Below are positions 8,252 through 17,344 of a stretch of 38,113 nucleotides of DNA, in pieces. Position 1 is the first letter of the stretch. Each line of letters starts with the position of its first letter. The position numbers and the translations under genes are program-made. The notes under the pieces were generated by a model. The model was not told the origin of the DNA. It ran no database searches and saw only the letters and a list, made by a program, of their open reading frames with translations. Origin of the DNA: Chloroflexota bacterium (GTDB lineage Bacteria > Chloroflexota > Anaerolineae > Anaerolineales > Anaerolineaceae); contig JAAZPN010000273.1 of NCBI GenBank assembly GCA_012797215.1, positions 1-38,113 on the forward strand, in the 5' to 3' direction.

Positions 8252-9454
8252 CTAAGCTTGTCTCAGAACCTTCGCGATTTTTGGCAGCGCCCAATCGAGC
8301 GTCTCCTGGTCGATTACCAGGGGAGGCGCGAAACGTATCACATGCGTGTGGGTTTCCTTGGCGAGGATTCCTTCCGCTCGCAAGGATTCGCAGAAACGCC
8401 GGGCGCCGCCTGCCTCTGGCTTTAATTCGACGCCTATCAGAAGTCCCTTCCCACGAATTTCTTTAATGTGTGGGGAGTTGATTTCGTTGAGATGATCCAT
8501 GAAATACTTCCCAAGTTGAAAGGCGCGCTCTGGCAGTCTTTCTTCCTCGATGACCTCTAAAGCGGCAATGCCAACCGCCGCGGCAAGTGGACTGCCGCCG
8601 AAAGTTGAGCCGTGCTCCGATGGGACGATTAATCCCAGCACCGCTTTGTCAGCCAGAACCGCGGATACCGGGTACATCCCGCCAGAAAGAGCTTTTCCAA
8701 TAATGGTGATGTCAGGACGGACATTTTCGTATTCGGACGCGAAAAGTTTGCCAGTGCGTCCCAAACCAGTTTGGATTTCATCCGCGATGAAAAGCACGTT
8801 GTTTTGCTTGCAGAGATGAGCAGCGGCGCATAAGTAACCCTCTGGAGGGATAATGACGCCGTTCTCGCCCTGAATCGGTTCTAACATGACCGCGGCGGTA
8901 TTGGGAGTGATGGCAGCTTCCAGCGCTTCCAGGTCGCCGAATGGAACAACCTTAAAACCGGGCGTAAAAGGACCAAATGCGTCCTTGTAGAGCGGTTCGG
9001 TGGAGAAAGAAACGATGGTGACTGTGCGTCCGTGGAAATTCCCGGCAGCCACAATGATTTCCGCTTCGTACTGCGGTATGCCTTTTACCACGTAGCCCCA
9101 TTTGCGGGCAACCTTAATCGCGGTTTCAACTGCTTCCGCGCCGCTATTCATGGGCAGGCTCATTTCGTAGCCGGTCATGTCAGAGAGTTTCTTGTAAAAA
9201 ATTCCCAGCTTATCATTACGAAACGCGCGCGAGGTCAGGCTGATTCGTTGAAGTTGGTCTGTCATAGCCTGAACAATCCTGGGATGGCAGTGCCCTTGAT
9301 TGAGGGCGGAATAAGCGCTCAGACAATCGAGATAGCGATTGCCTTCAACATCCTCAACCCAAACACCATTTCCTTTGCTCAGTACAACATCCAAGGGTTT
9401 ATAGTTATGCGCGCCGTACTGGTCTTCAAGTTCGATAAAATCCTGGGAATTCAA
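8252..9454 (-). CDS. rocD: Ornithine aminotransferase
   Basis: A 400-residue class III PLP transaminase with strong RocD features: [20 protein letters not shown] at the N-terminus, [25 protein letters not shown] and the PLP lysine in [14 protein letters not shown]. It converts ornithine and 2-oxoglutarate to glutamate-5-semialdehyde and glutamate. The start is a TTG at 9454, fixed by family alignment of the N-terminus and by AAAGGAG a few bases upstream, inside the end of argF; only one base separates the two genes. The pairing suggests a local ornithine node (arginine/citrulline to ornithine to glutamate or proline). Confidence 0.95.
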   Translation of the reverse strand: MNSQDFIELEDQYGAHNYKPLDVVLSKGNGVWVEDVEGNRYLDCLSAYSALNQGHCHPRIVQAMTDQLQRISLTSRAFRNDKLGIFYKKLSDMTGYEMSLPMNSGAEAVETAIKVARKWGYVVKGIPQYEAEIIVAAGNFHGRTVTIVSFSTEPLYKDAFGPFTPGFKVVPFGDLEALEAAITPNTAAVMLEPIQGENGVIIPPEGYLCAAAHLCKQNNVLFIADEIQTGLGRTGKLFASEYENVRPDITIIGKALSGGMYPVSAVLADKAVLGLIVPSEHGSTFGGSPLAAAVGIAALEVIEEERLPERAFQLGKYFMDHLNEINSPHIKEIRGKGLLIGVELKPEAGGARRFCESLRAEGILAKETHTHVIRFAPPLVIDQETLDWALPKIAKVLRQA

Positions 9455-9455
9455 T

Positions 9456-10382
9456 TTATTCTCCTTTCAAGAGCGTGTATAGAATTGCTTTTTGGGCGTG
9501 CAGACGATTGTGCGCCTGTGGGAAAATGCGCGAATGCGGTCCGTCAGCGACACTATCCGTGAGTTCGTGGTTGCGGTGCGCAGGCAAGCAGTGCATCACA
9601 ATAACATCAGGATTGGCTTCTGAAACGAGTTGGTCGTTCACCTGGTAAGGTGGGAACACGCGTTCACGTTCCGCGGCTTCTTCCTCCTGCCCCATGCTCG
9701 TCCAGGTATCAGTATAGATAACATCCGCGAAGCGCACAGCTTCATGCGGGTCCCTGATGAAACTCAATCGTGACCCGCTGACAGCGGCAATTTCTCGCGC
9801 GGTTTCCACCGCAGAGGCGGGCATGTCATAATTCTCTGGGTTGGCAATGGTGAAGTTAGCGCCCATCTTCGCGCTAATCTGCATCAGGGACACAGCCACA
9901 TTGTTTCCATCTCCAACGTATGTAACGTTGACGCCTTTCAGTTTGCCATAGTTCTCATAAACGGTCAGCGCGTCTGCCAGCGCCTGGCAGGGGTGACTGA
10001 AGTCACTCAAACCATTGATGACAGGGATGTTTGCCCAATGCGCCAGTTCAAGCACGTGCTGATGTTCGAAAACACGCGCCATGATGCCGTGAACGTACCC
10101 GGCCAAGACACGCGCGATATCCGCGACGGATTCACGTTTGCCCAAGCCAATTTCATTGGGGGATAGGTACAACGCGTCTCCACCAAGGTGGCGCATCGCC
10201 ATATCAAAGCTTACTCTGGTGCGAAGCGAAGGCTTTTGAAAAATCATCGCCAGTACTTTCCCCTTCAGAACGGGTTCATTACCGCCTTCCTTGTATTCCC
10301 GTTTAAGCCGCACAGCGAGGTCTAACAGCTCTTGCAGCTCTTCCTGACTGAAATCGATGATATCCAAGAAATCTTTGTACAT
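9456..10382 (-). CDS. argF: Ornithine carbamoyltransferase
   Basis: A 308-residue enzyme with the carbamoyl-phosphate loop as [10 protein letters not shown] (usually S-T-R-T-R), HPCQALAD, and HCLPAHR near the C-terminus, all diagnostic for ornithine carbamoyltransferase. It joins carbamoyl phosphate and ornithine to citrulline, or runs backwards in arginine fermentation. GGAGAG precedes the ATG. It is followed directly by rocD. No arginine deiminase, carbamate kinase or other arg gene is adjacent, so whether it is anabolic (ArgF) or catabolic (ArcB) is unresolved; the family itself is certain. Confidence 0.94.
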   Translation of the reverse strand: MYKDFLDIIDFSQEELQELLDLAVRLKREYKEGGNEPVLKGKVLAMIFQKPSLRTRVSFDMAMRHLGGDALYLSPNEIGLGKRESVADIARVLAGYVHGIMARVFEHQHVLELAHWANIPVINGLSDFSHPCQALADALTVYENYGKLKGVNVTYVGDGNNVAVSLMQISAKMGANFTIANPENYDMPASAVETAREIAAVSGSRLSFIRDPHEAVRFADVIYTDTWTSMGQEEEAAERERVFPPYQVNDQLVSEANPDVIVMHCLPAHRNHELTDSVADGPHSRIFPQAHNRLHAQKAILYTLLKGE

Positions 10383-10444
10383 ACACTCTCCTTATTACTT
10401 ATTATTTTCACGAATCCAGAGCGCCTTAGGGTTGCCCCAGAGTC

Positions 10445-11266
10445 TCAAGGGATTTTACCAGACTTAAGCTTTTCTAACCCTTCCTGCAATCGTAAAAGTT
10501 GGTTGAGCAGAGCCCAAATGGCGAAGGTTACGACGAACCAACTCCCCAGATTGATGCTGGCTGGCAGTTTTGAGAATAACGAGCGGGTATCCGTTTGGAC
10601 ATCCGTAAGGATTCTTAAGTAGTTGTCCAAAATGGGTCCGGCATCCGCCAGGCTTTTCTTGATTTCCGCGACCTGAACGGACAGCGCGCCCACATCGCTT
10701 CCAAGCTGTTTAATATCCCCAGCTGAAACTTGCAGGTCTGTTGTGATTTTTCCGAGCAGCGGGGAAAGGCTGTCTACATCGGTAGAAAGCTTCTCAAGAG
10801 TCACATGCAGCGGCACATCCGGAACATAATCCAGCCTGAGAAGCGGGATTCTCGCGATTAGCTGCAAGGTTGTATCAATCAGTTTGGAACTTTCCGCGGC
10901 GGAATTCAGAGTGACCGCTCCTTCTGCAGTAATCTCAGCGAAATCAGTGCCAATGAGTCGGCTGAGGTCCATCAGGAAGGGAGACAGTGCTCCGACCGAG
11001 GTTTCCACAGTATTCAAGGAGTTCTGGAGCTCGTTGATGCTGGCTTCAACACTGTCCAGTGACTCAATTATCAGTTCAAGGCCGCTGTTGGTGGTCTTTA
11101 GAGTCTCCTCCAGTGATGCTCCAAATGTTTTTGACGTCCGGATGAGAGCAGGACGGGTGACCAGAGCGCCAACAGCCAACGCGGCAGCCATTATCATGCC
11201 AACGATGCTCAAGACAATCTGAAGTCTCCAACGTTTTTTTCCAGGAAAAGCGTCACGCTTATTCAC
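10445..11266 (-). CDS. Unrecognised membrane-anchored coiled-coil protein
   Basis: I do not recognise a family. The 273-residue product has a basic N-terminus and a membrane helix at about 16-36 (IVLSIVGMIMAAALAVGALV). A long polar helical segment of about 200 residues follows, rich in heptad-like Leu/Ile/Val, and a second membrane helix (SWFVVTFAIWALLNQLL) lies near 242-258 before a short basic tail. This topology leaves a helical loop outside or between membranes, recalling methyl-accepting-protein sensor stalks or structural spacers, but no signalling domain is present. Its start overlaps the ybeY end by 8 nt, so translation is probably coupled. Confidence 0.75.
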   Translation of the reverse strand: MNKRDAFPGKKRWRLQIVLSIVGMIMAAALAVGALVTRPALIRTSKTFGASLEETLKTTNSGLELIIESLDSVEASINELQNSLNTVETSVGALSPFLMDLSRLIGTDFAEITAEGAVTLNSAAESSKLIDTTLQLIARIPLLRLDYVPDVPLHVTLEKLSTDVDSLSPLLGKITTDLQVSAGDIKQLGSDVGALSVQVAEIKKSLADAGPILDNYLRILTDVQTDTRSLFSKLPASINLGSWFVVTFAIWALLNQLLRLQEGLEKLKSGKIP

Positions 11267-11720
11267 GGCTGATACTCCCCAGTACAGGATTGTCTATTTC
11301 TTTTAAGATTTCATCCTGCAGCGCGCTCATCTCTTCGAGATCGGCTTCCTCCATATGGTCATAACCGTACAAGTGCAGGAGTGCGTGCACAAAAAGCATT
11401 TCCATCTCCTGTTGCAGGCTAAAGCCCCGCTCTCCTGCCTGAAACTCCGCAGTCTCTATCGAAATGACGATGTCTCCGATAAATCTGGAGCCAGTTTCAA
11501 GATCAATGTAATCGTTTTCAAAGGAAAGCACATCAGTAGAGTCATCCATACCGCGGTAAGACTTGTTGAGCTTGCGAATAGCGGCGTTATCCGTAATTTT
11601 CAGGGTAACAGCTTCCTGCGTTGGATTGCCAAACTTTTCAGCTGTTCTTTGGAAAGCAAGCAAAAAGCGGTTTGAATCGAGCTTACCGCGATGTTTGCGA
11701 GGTATGGAAAAATTGATCAT
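11259..11720 (-). CDS. ybeY: Endoribonuclease YbeY (16S rRNA 3'-end maturation, ribosome quality control)
   Basis: A 153-residue protein with the zinc-binding H-x3-H-x5-H motif HALLHLYGYDH at residues 112-122, and the family N-terminal block ending IRKLNKSYRGMDDSTDVLSF. The length is normal for the family. The protein is a cytoplasmic metal-dependent RNase. It follows the PgpH gene by 24 nt; the pgpH-ybeY pairing is also known from Firmicutes (yqfF-ybeY), which supports both calls. Confidence 0.95.
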   Translation of the reverse strand: MINFSIPRKHRGKLDSNRFLLAFQRTAEKFGNPTQEAVTLKITDNAAIRKLNKSYRGMDDSTDVLSFENDYIDLETGSRFIGDIVISIETAEFQAGERGFSLQQEMEMLFVHALLHLYGYDHMEEADLEEMSALQDEILKEIDNPVLGSISRE

Positions 11721-11744
11721 CAGGCGCTCCTTCCAACTTGGTGC

Positions 11745-13865
11745 CTAACCAGCGGAATCACTGCCTTTTGACACGGCATTTCCGTTGGTTCTCAGATTTG
11801 GATATTGAATGCGGGGATGATAGGATCGCTGCAAGGTTCTAAAAAATGATTCCTCAATTGTGCTCAGGTCCTTTAATGTCAGGTCAGTCGCATCCAGCTG
11901 ACCTTCGTTTTTATACATGTCAATAGTTTTGCGAATGAGAGACCGGATTTCTTCGTCAGTGCGCGGCGTTTCCGAGCGGGATCGGGCTTCTGTGCCGTCC
12001 GAAAGCATCAGAATAGCAGTCTCTCTGGACTGCGGTTTTGGACCGGGATAAGTAAAGAGGGCTTTGTTGATGGTATTGGGATCATCCGCGGCAGTCGCAG
12101 CTTGGGAGTATTGATACATGGTGAGCATAGTCCCGTGATGCTCACGCATGAAATCGATTACGCGCGACGGCAGGCGATATTTTTTGGCCAGCGCTACACC
12201 GTCATGCACATGTTGGATAATGGTCGCGGCGGCAGTGACCGGGTCCAGATTATCATGCGAATCCAGCTTGTCCTTGACCTGATTCTCAATGAAAAATTGC
12301 GGATTATTGGCTTTGCCTGCATCATGAAACAAAGCTCCGACGCGCACCAACATCCGATCAGCGCCAATCGCTTCGGCGGCTTGTTCCGCCAGGTTAGACA
12401 CCAGCAAGCTGTGTTGATAGGAACCAGGGGCGTTGCGAAGTATGTATTGCAGCAAAGGATGATCCGGACGTGAAACATCCAACAGTTGCAGGGCGGTGGG
12501 GATATCGAGGATTTGGGACACGACGTATTGTAGCAGCAGTGCCAGGCTGCCAGAGGCAAGCCCATTGATGAGCGCGGAAGCGGCCAGCGAAGCCAGACCA
12601 ATCAAGTCCGTGTATGTGTCGCCCAACCGGAACGCAACGACGACAGCCAGCGCGGCAAGACCGGTAAGAAGACCCGCGGCGAGAAAAGCGCTAATTCGAC
12701 GCGCGCGGCCGATGGTCAGCATACCCACGATGGCTGGAATGATGTAAAAAACACCCAACTCGGCTTCGCGGGTGTTATCAAACACCATCAAAATACCAAG
12801 GAAGAGGCTCATTACGACGCCAAGCTCAAGGTTGTAAATGATTGAAAGGGTTATTCCGAAAGCGGCGACAGGATAGAGATATGGAACAATCGTCCTGTTC
12901 ATCACCATAAAGCGCCCCAAGGCCAGAAAAATGATGAACAAGCTTGCGATGACCAAGAGCGCTTTCACCGAAAAGAAAGGTTGCTCTTGTCGGCGGAGAT
13001 AATAAAGAGCTGCTAAAACCGAGACTGTTCCGGTTATCACAGCGCTGGTGACAAATCTATCAGTTTGATTGACCGGCTTTGCCAGACCAAAAATGTTGAG
13101 GGCTTCGTAATCTTCCTCGCGAATAATTTGACCGCGGCGTACCACCACCTCCCCCGCGATAATGCGCCGGGAAATCGGCTCAATTTCAGCCCTGGCTTGT
13201 TCCCGCGCCTGGTTCGTCTGCTCTTCACTGAAAAGGCTGGTTGGAGTAATCAGCTGCGAAACCAGCGCTATTACCACTTGCGATTCTTCCTGTTGGAAAG
13301 AAAAATCAATAACAGCGGGAAGGTTGCTGCGTATTTGCGCTGCGTTGTCATTACGGATGGTATCCCGCATGACTTGTTCCAGGACGCGGCGCGCTTCGAT
13401 TTCAATCGCCTGCCAATCCTGGTCGGAGAATTCAAGCATCTGCTCAGCAATGCTGCTGGTCAGCTTTACGGAGCTGATAGCCGCCAGATCGCCAAGCTTT
13501 TGCTCCTGCGTGGAAAAGCTGTCTTTGCGGACCGCGGAGATGTAGTATAAAACGCTGTTTAGCGTTTCGTATTGGTGTCTTGAAATTGTGGGATCCGCGG
13601 GCAAGAAAACCGGGCTGACTGCTGCCGCGGCTTGAGTGCGGGCGCGTTCTGTAAGAACTTTACTTTCAAAGGTGATGGAGTAGGGCGCAAGAATTTCCTG
13701 GGATGCCACCTCTCCCACACCTGCAGGAATATTGGATTGACTGACGAGACCCGGCAGCACCAGAGCGCCGAAAACTAACAAACTCGCGGCAAGTAAAATG
13801 GACAGACGCAATGCGCCTTGCGTAAAGCCAGCTGTTTTTTTCCCGTTTTCTTGCTTAGTGGCCAT
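11745..13865 (-). CDS. pgpH: 7TM-HD cyclic-di-AMP phosphodiesterase, PgpH/YqfF-like
   Basis: A protein of about 706 residues. It has an N-terminal membrane helix, an extracellular 7TMR-HDED domain of some 230 residues, a block of seven membrane helices (about 275-470), and a cytoplasmic HD domain: HSLLVSNLAEQAAEAIGAD, FHDAGKANNP with the metal HD near 514, IIQHVHDGVALAKKY and REHHGT. PgpH proteins hydrolyse c-di-AMP to pApA, controlling potassium and osmotic balance. A GTG two codons upstream (13871) overlaps the yqeY stop as GTGA, so the start could be either; translation is coupled to yqeY. No diadenylate cyclase is in the window. Confidence 0.9.
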   Translation of the reverse strand: MATKQENGKKTAGFTQGALRLSILLAASLLVFGALVLPGLVSQSNIPAGVGEVASQEILAPYSITFESKVLTERARTQAAAAVSPVFLPADPTISRHQYETLNSVLYYISAVRKDSFSTQEQKLGDLAAISSVKLTSSIAEQMLEFSDQDWQAIEIEARRVLEQVMRDTIRNDNAAQIRSNLPAVIDFSFQQEESQVVIALVSQLITPTSLFSEEQTNQAREQARAEIEPISRRIIAGEVVVRRGQIIREEDYEALNIFGLAKPVNQTDRFVTSAVITGTVSVLAALYYLRRQEQPFFSVKALLVIASLFIIFLALGRFMVMNRTIVPYLYPVAAFGITLSIIYNLELGVVMSLFLGILMVFDNTREAELGVFYIIPAIVGMLTIGRARRISAFLAAGLLTGLAALAVVVAFRLGDTYTDLIGLASLAASALINGLASGSLALLLQYVVSQILDIPTALQLLDVSRPDHPLLQYILRNAPGSYQHSLLVSNLAEQAAEAIGADRMLVRVGALFHDAGKANNPQFFIENQVKDKLDSHDNLDPVTAAATIIQHVHDGVALAKKYRLPSRVIDFMREHHGTMLTMYQYSQAATAADDPNTINKALFTYPGPKPQSRETAILMLSDGTEARSRSETPRTDEEIRSLIRKTIDMYKNEGQLDATDLTLKDLSTIEESFFRTLQRSYHPRIQYPNLRTNGNAVSKGSDSAG

Positions 13866-13867
13866 GG

Positions 13868-14320
13868 TCACGCAAGCTTACTCAGGCAGTCCTTAACCAC
13901 TCTGCTTGCGTCCTGATTAGTCGCCCGGCCTGCCAGTTTAGGGATCAGCACTTTCAGCACCTGACCCATATCTTTTGGGGAAGCAGCGCCGACCTCGCGG
14001 ATGGTTTGCTCAGCTAGAGAAATCAATTCCGTTTCGGTGAGCTGCTTGGGAAGGTAGGCTTCCAGCTCCTTGATCTCCATTCGTGATTCAGCCGCCATCT
14101 CAGCGCGTCCCGCTTTTTCAGCGTCAGCGATGGTATCCAGCTTGGTCTTGATTTCCTTCTGCACGACAGCAAGGAATTCAAGATCACTAAGCGGCGAACC
14201 CTTTGAGACCTCCGCCAATTGGATGGTAGAAATGAGCAGACGCAGCACGCGCTTCCGCAGCGTGTCCTGGCTTTTTATGGCTCTTTGCAAATCCTCTTTA
14301 AGTCTTTGGTTATTATCCAT
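13868..14320 (-). CDS. yqeY: YqeY / GatB-tail domain protein
   Basis: A 150-residue protein matching the YqeY family over its full length: an N-terminal helical block (LKEDLQRAIKSQDTLRKRVLRLL), then EIKELEAYLPKQLTETEL and a C-terminal DMGQVLKVLIPKLAGRATNQDASRVV. It is related to the tail domain of the amidotransferase subunit GatB and may bind tRNA, but its role is unsettled. The minus strand has TATAAT at 14333-14328, only 7 nt before the ATG and without a Shine-Dalgarno, so an internal promoter with a leaderless transcript is possible. Confidence 0.9.
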   Translation of the reverse strand: MDNNQRLKEDLQRAIKSQDTLRKRVLRLLISTIQLAEVSKGSPLSDLEFLAVVQKEIKTKLDTIADAEKAGRAEMAAESRMEIKELEAYLPKQLTETELISLAEQTIREVGAASPKDMGQVLKVLIPKLAGRATNQDASRVVKDCLSKLA

Positions 14321-14327
14321 GTCTGGT

Positions 14328-14333
14328 ATTATA
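14328..14333 (-). promoter_or_regulatory. Candidate -10 box for a leaderless yqeY transcript
   Basis: A perfect TATAAT ends 7 nt before the yqeY ATG, so the predicted start of transcription coincides with the start codon. TGTGAC 16 bp upstream is a partial -35. No ribosome-binding sequence fits in the gap. This is suggestive only. Confidence 0.4.
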
Positions 14334-14372
14334 CCCGCCTTATCCCCTCGTCACAGCACATGTGAAGGGAAT

Positions 14373-14963
14373 TTATGGGCCAAGTACGATCAACCCGGAG
14401 ATCTCATCCAGGATGGCTTGTCCTATTCCGGGGACGTTCAAGAGTTCGTTCAAATTTGTGAATGGTCCATGTTCAGCGCGGTAGCTTAGGATTGCCTCGG
14501 CTTTACTCTCTCCAATTCCAGGCAGGGACATAAGAGCTTGTTTGTCAGCGCTGTTAATGTTTATCAGGCTATCTGGCGCGGCGATGCCAGTTGAGGACCG
14601 AGCTGTATTGTCCTGCGGTACGGCTTCTCCGATGCGGGGCATGTACACTCTTTGGCCGTCCGCCAGGTACGCGGAAAGGTTAATTCGTTCAAAATCCGCG
14701 TCAGCAAGCGCGCCACCTGCCGCGGAAAGCGCTTGATGCACCCGCGCGCCTGTAGGCAGAGTGTAGACTCCCGCGTTTGCCACGGCTCCGGCAACATGAA
14801 CCTCGATTAATGCGGCGGTGGCTGTGGCCTGAGTGCGGATGTCAGGAGTTATGGTGACGAGCTGAATAGGTTCTCCTCTTTGTGGAAGGATGAGCAGAAG
14901 AATCGCGCCAGAAAGGAGCAAACCGCCGATAAAACCTAAGAAAACAGCCTGCCAGGTCTTCAT
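14373..14963 (-). CDS. ComEA-like helix-hairpin-helix DNA-binding protein
   Basis: A 196-residue protein with an N-terminal membrane anchor (VFLGFIGGLLLSGAILLLIL), an SLBB-like beta domain (VHVAGAVANAGVYTLPTGAR, about 54-110), then paired helix-hairpin-helix motifs (INSADKQALMSLPGIGESKA and LLNVPGIGQAILDEI). This is the full ComEA layout: the anchored receptor that holds incoming double-stranded DNA during natural transformation. No comEC is adjacent. It lies 52 nt before yqeY in the same run. A role outside competence, such as nucleic-acid scavenging, is equally possible. Confidence 0.88.
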   Translation of the reverse strand: MKTWQAVFLGFIGGLLLSGAILLLILPQRGEPIQLVTITPDIRTQATATAALIEVHVAGAVANAGVYTLPTGARVHQALSAAGGALADADFERINLSAYLADGQRVYMPRIGEAVPQDNTARSSTGIAAPDSLININSADKQALMSLPGIGESKAEAILSYRAEHGPFTNLNELLNVPGIGQAILDEISGLIVLGP

Positions 14964-14974
14964 TTTCTCAGGGA

Positions 14975-15880
14975 TTACGCTTCAGCTGTTTCATGTTCCA
15001 GTGCGAACATGCGATTAAAGGCCGCGATAGCTACTTCGAGCATTTCAATAGTCGGTTCTTTTGTGGTCAGTCTCTGCAGAAGAAGGTTGGGTTTAATGAT
15101 TGTTCGTACAAACGCGCTTTTGTCCATCATCTTGGCGGCCCAGCGAATATATTCATAAGCGATGCCAGCCACTACTGGCAGCATGAGAATGCGGGAGATA
15201 AGACGCCAGTGGAGCGGCAGCGGACCCAACAGAGAAAATATCAGGACTGAAAAAATAACCAAGGTCAGAATGAAAGATGTACCGCAGCGGGGATGTACTT
15301 TAGTTTGAAGGGCCACGTTTTCAGGGGTCAATTCCACGCCGGCTTCAAAAGCGTTTATGGTTTTGTGTTCTGCTCCGTGATACATAAAGGTCCGTTTAAT
15401 GTCCGGCATCCTGCCGACAAGCAATAGATAGCCAACAAGAATGGTCAGGCGCAGGAAACCCTCAAATAGGTTGCTCCACCAGGAGCCAAGACTTAGGCTT
15501 TTATCTACCCAACCAGCGGCTAGCGCTGGCAGCAGAAAGAATATCCCTACGCCGAGCGCCACTGCGAGAAGTACAGTTAAAACAAGCGTGCCGCCTTCGA
15601 TTTTTTCATCTTCACCGGTCTGCACATTAGCAGCCTTGGTAAGGTAACGCATTCCAAGTTCAAGGGAATCCCAGAGACCCAAAACACCCCGCACAAATGG
15701 GGTTCTGAACCAAACAGAACGGTAAACAGCTGGAAGCTGTTCCTCAAACAGCACAATTTCGCCCTGAGGTGAACGCACTGCCATCGCAACAGCTTTCTTA
15801 CCGCGCATCATCACGCCTTCGATTACTGCCTGTCCGCCGTAGGAAGGCATCTTTAGTTCAGGAGCCGCTTCAGTTGTCAT
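14975..15880 (-). CDS. DUF1385 integral membrane protein (YqhQ family)
   Basis: About 301 residues. The N-terminus has the family signature GGQAVIEGVMMRGK, followed by several membrane helices (two near 100-155 and two near 205-250). The conserved polar stretch YHGAEHKTINAFE lies between helices, with HPRCGTSF just after. The function of the family is unknown. The ATG at 15880 overlaps the end of the upstream peptidase gene by 11 nt; a TTG two codons earlier is less likely. The gene sits in a run with nucleic-acid and envelope genes, which gives no firm clue. Confidence 0.9.
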   Translation of the reverse strand: MTTEAAPELKMPSYGGQAVIEGVMMRGKKAVAMAVRSPQGEIVLFEEQLPAVYRSVWFRTPFVRGVLGLWDSLELGMRYLTKAANVQTGEDEKIEGGTLVLTVLLAVALGVGIFFLLPALAAGWVDKSLSLGSWWSNLFEGFLRLTILVGYLLLVGRMPDIKRTFMYHGAEHKTINAFEAGVELTPENVALQTKVHPRCGTSFILTLVIFSVLIFSLLGPLPLHWRLISRILMLPVVAGIAYEYIRWAAKMMDKSAFVRTIIKPNLLLQRLTTKEPTIEMLEVAIAAFNRMFALEHETAEA

Positions 15881-17246
15881 GGTCAAAGCTCAAGAAAAAG
15901 CGTATTAACGCCTGGACGCCTAATTTCCAGGTAGGCAAGTGTTGATGTTCGTTTGGTGAGTGGATTTGGTCATCAGGAAGACCAAACCCAGTCAGCAAAG
16001 ACTTAACACCCAGGTACTTCAGCATTGTGGTGGCGACTGGTATGCTGCCGCCCTCCCGTTTATAACTGACCTCGGTGTTCCAGGTTTGTTGCAGCGCTGT
16101 TGATAGTTGCTCTAGCCCAGGCGCATCGTCCGCGAGGTAGGCTGGAGCGCCAGAATGCTTGAAAATCGTGAGGCGAACAGCTTCTGGTGTGAGGCTGGTA
16201 ATGTAGGCGCGAATCAGTTCATAAATCTCGTCAGGGTTCTGGTTTGGAACCAACCGGCAGGATATTTTTGCCTTGGCGTAGGCAGGAATAATGGTCTTGC
16301 TGCCTTCGCCAATGAACCCGGAATAGATCCCGTTGACATCAAGGGTAGGCCTGGCGCCTGTCCGTTCTAAAGGTGAATAAGCTGCTTCGCCAAAGAGTTG
16401 GGGTACGCCAGTCATTTTCAATAGAGCTTCAGTATCAGAATGCACAGACGCAATTCGCCTTTTTTCTTCATCAGTAAGCGGCAGCACTTCATCATAGAAG
16501 CCAGGCACAGCTACTGAGCCATCAGGGTTATGTAATTTCGCGATAATCGCGGCAAGAACGTTGGCTGGGTTTGCCACGTTCCCGCCAAACAAACCCGAAT
16601 GCAAATCAGCCTTGGGTCCATCCAGGCGCATCTCCAGGTAAAGCAGCCCGCGCAGACCGTAAACAATGGTTGGAGCATCTTTGGACACCATGCCGGAGTC
16701 TGGGTTAAGAACGATATCGCATGCCAGCAGCTCCGCGTGGCTTTCGATAAAACCATCCAGAGATGGAGAGCCTATTTCCTCTTCTCCTTCCAGCAGAAAC
16801 TTGAGATTTACAGGCAGTCGACCTGCCGATAGTATGCTTTCCACCGCAGCCAGGGAGGCCATCACCTGACCTTTCATGTCTGAGGCGCCGCGGGCAGTCA
16901 TATACTCACCAGAAATAGACGGTTCGAATGGTGGGGTTTGCCATTCTTCAATCGGATTGACTGGTTGAACATCGTAATGACCGTAAATGAGAATAGTGGG
17001 AGCCCCTTCAAAGTATGAGCGTTTCTCCGCGAAAAGAATGGGGTGCTTATTTGTCGGGAAGATTTCCACGTGTTCTGCACCGAGGCTGCGAAGTTTGACA
17101 GCCAGGAATTCACAGGCCGCAATCATATCCGATTGGTGTTCGGAGTCTGTGGAGACAGAGGGTATCCGAACGAATGCCTGGTATTGCTCGAGAAAATAAT
17201 CGTAGTTGTTTAAAAAATATTGAAGAGAGTCAGAAAAGTATGTCAT
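15870..17246 (-). CDS. M20 family dipeptidase/deacylase
   Basis: About 458 residues. Metallopeptidase family M20 motifs are clear: ILIYGHYDVQP (metal His and Asp), TARGASDMKGQ (bridging Asp), and LEGEEEIGSPS (catalytic and metal Glu). It has the inserted dimerisation domain of the DapE/ArgE/carnosinase-like group and ends with the metal His in HSPNEHQHLP. It hydrolyses dipeptides or N-acyl amino acids in the cytoplasm. ATG 17246 is chosen over an upstream in-frame ATG at 17306 because it has AAAGGAT close upstream and aligns with the family start; a -10-like TATAAT at 17279-17274 lies between the two. Confidence 0.9.
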   Translation of the reverse strand: MTYFSDSLQYFLNNYDYFLEQYQAFVRIPSVSTDSEHQSDMIAACEFLAVKLRSLGAEHVEIFPTNKHPILFAEKRSYFEGAPTILIYGHYDVQPVNPIEEWQTPPFEPSISGEYMTARGASDMKGQVMASLAAVESILSAGRLPVNLKFLLEGEEEIGSPSLDGFIESHAELLACDIVLNPDSGMVSKDAPTIVYGLRGLLYLEMRLDGPKADLHSGLFGGNVANPANVLAAIIAKLHNPDGSVAVPGFYDEVLPLTDEEKRRIASVHSDTEALLKMTGVPQLFGEAAYSPLERTGARPTLDVNGIYSGFIGEGSKTIIPAYAKAKISCRLVPNQNPDEIYELIRAYITSLTPEAVRLTIFKHSGAPAYLADDAPGLEQLSTALQQTWNTEVSYKREGGSIPVATTMLKYLGVKSLLTGFGLPDDQIHSPNEHQHLPTWKLGVQALIRFFLSFDHDN

Positions 17247-17344
17247 TGGTATCCTTTTTAAACTTCCGTTGATTATATGCGATAAAGTGGTGAATTGTGT
17301 TAACATTGATTAAATAAATGGGTATTACGGAGTGCTCGGAACCT

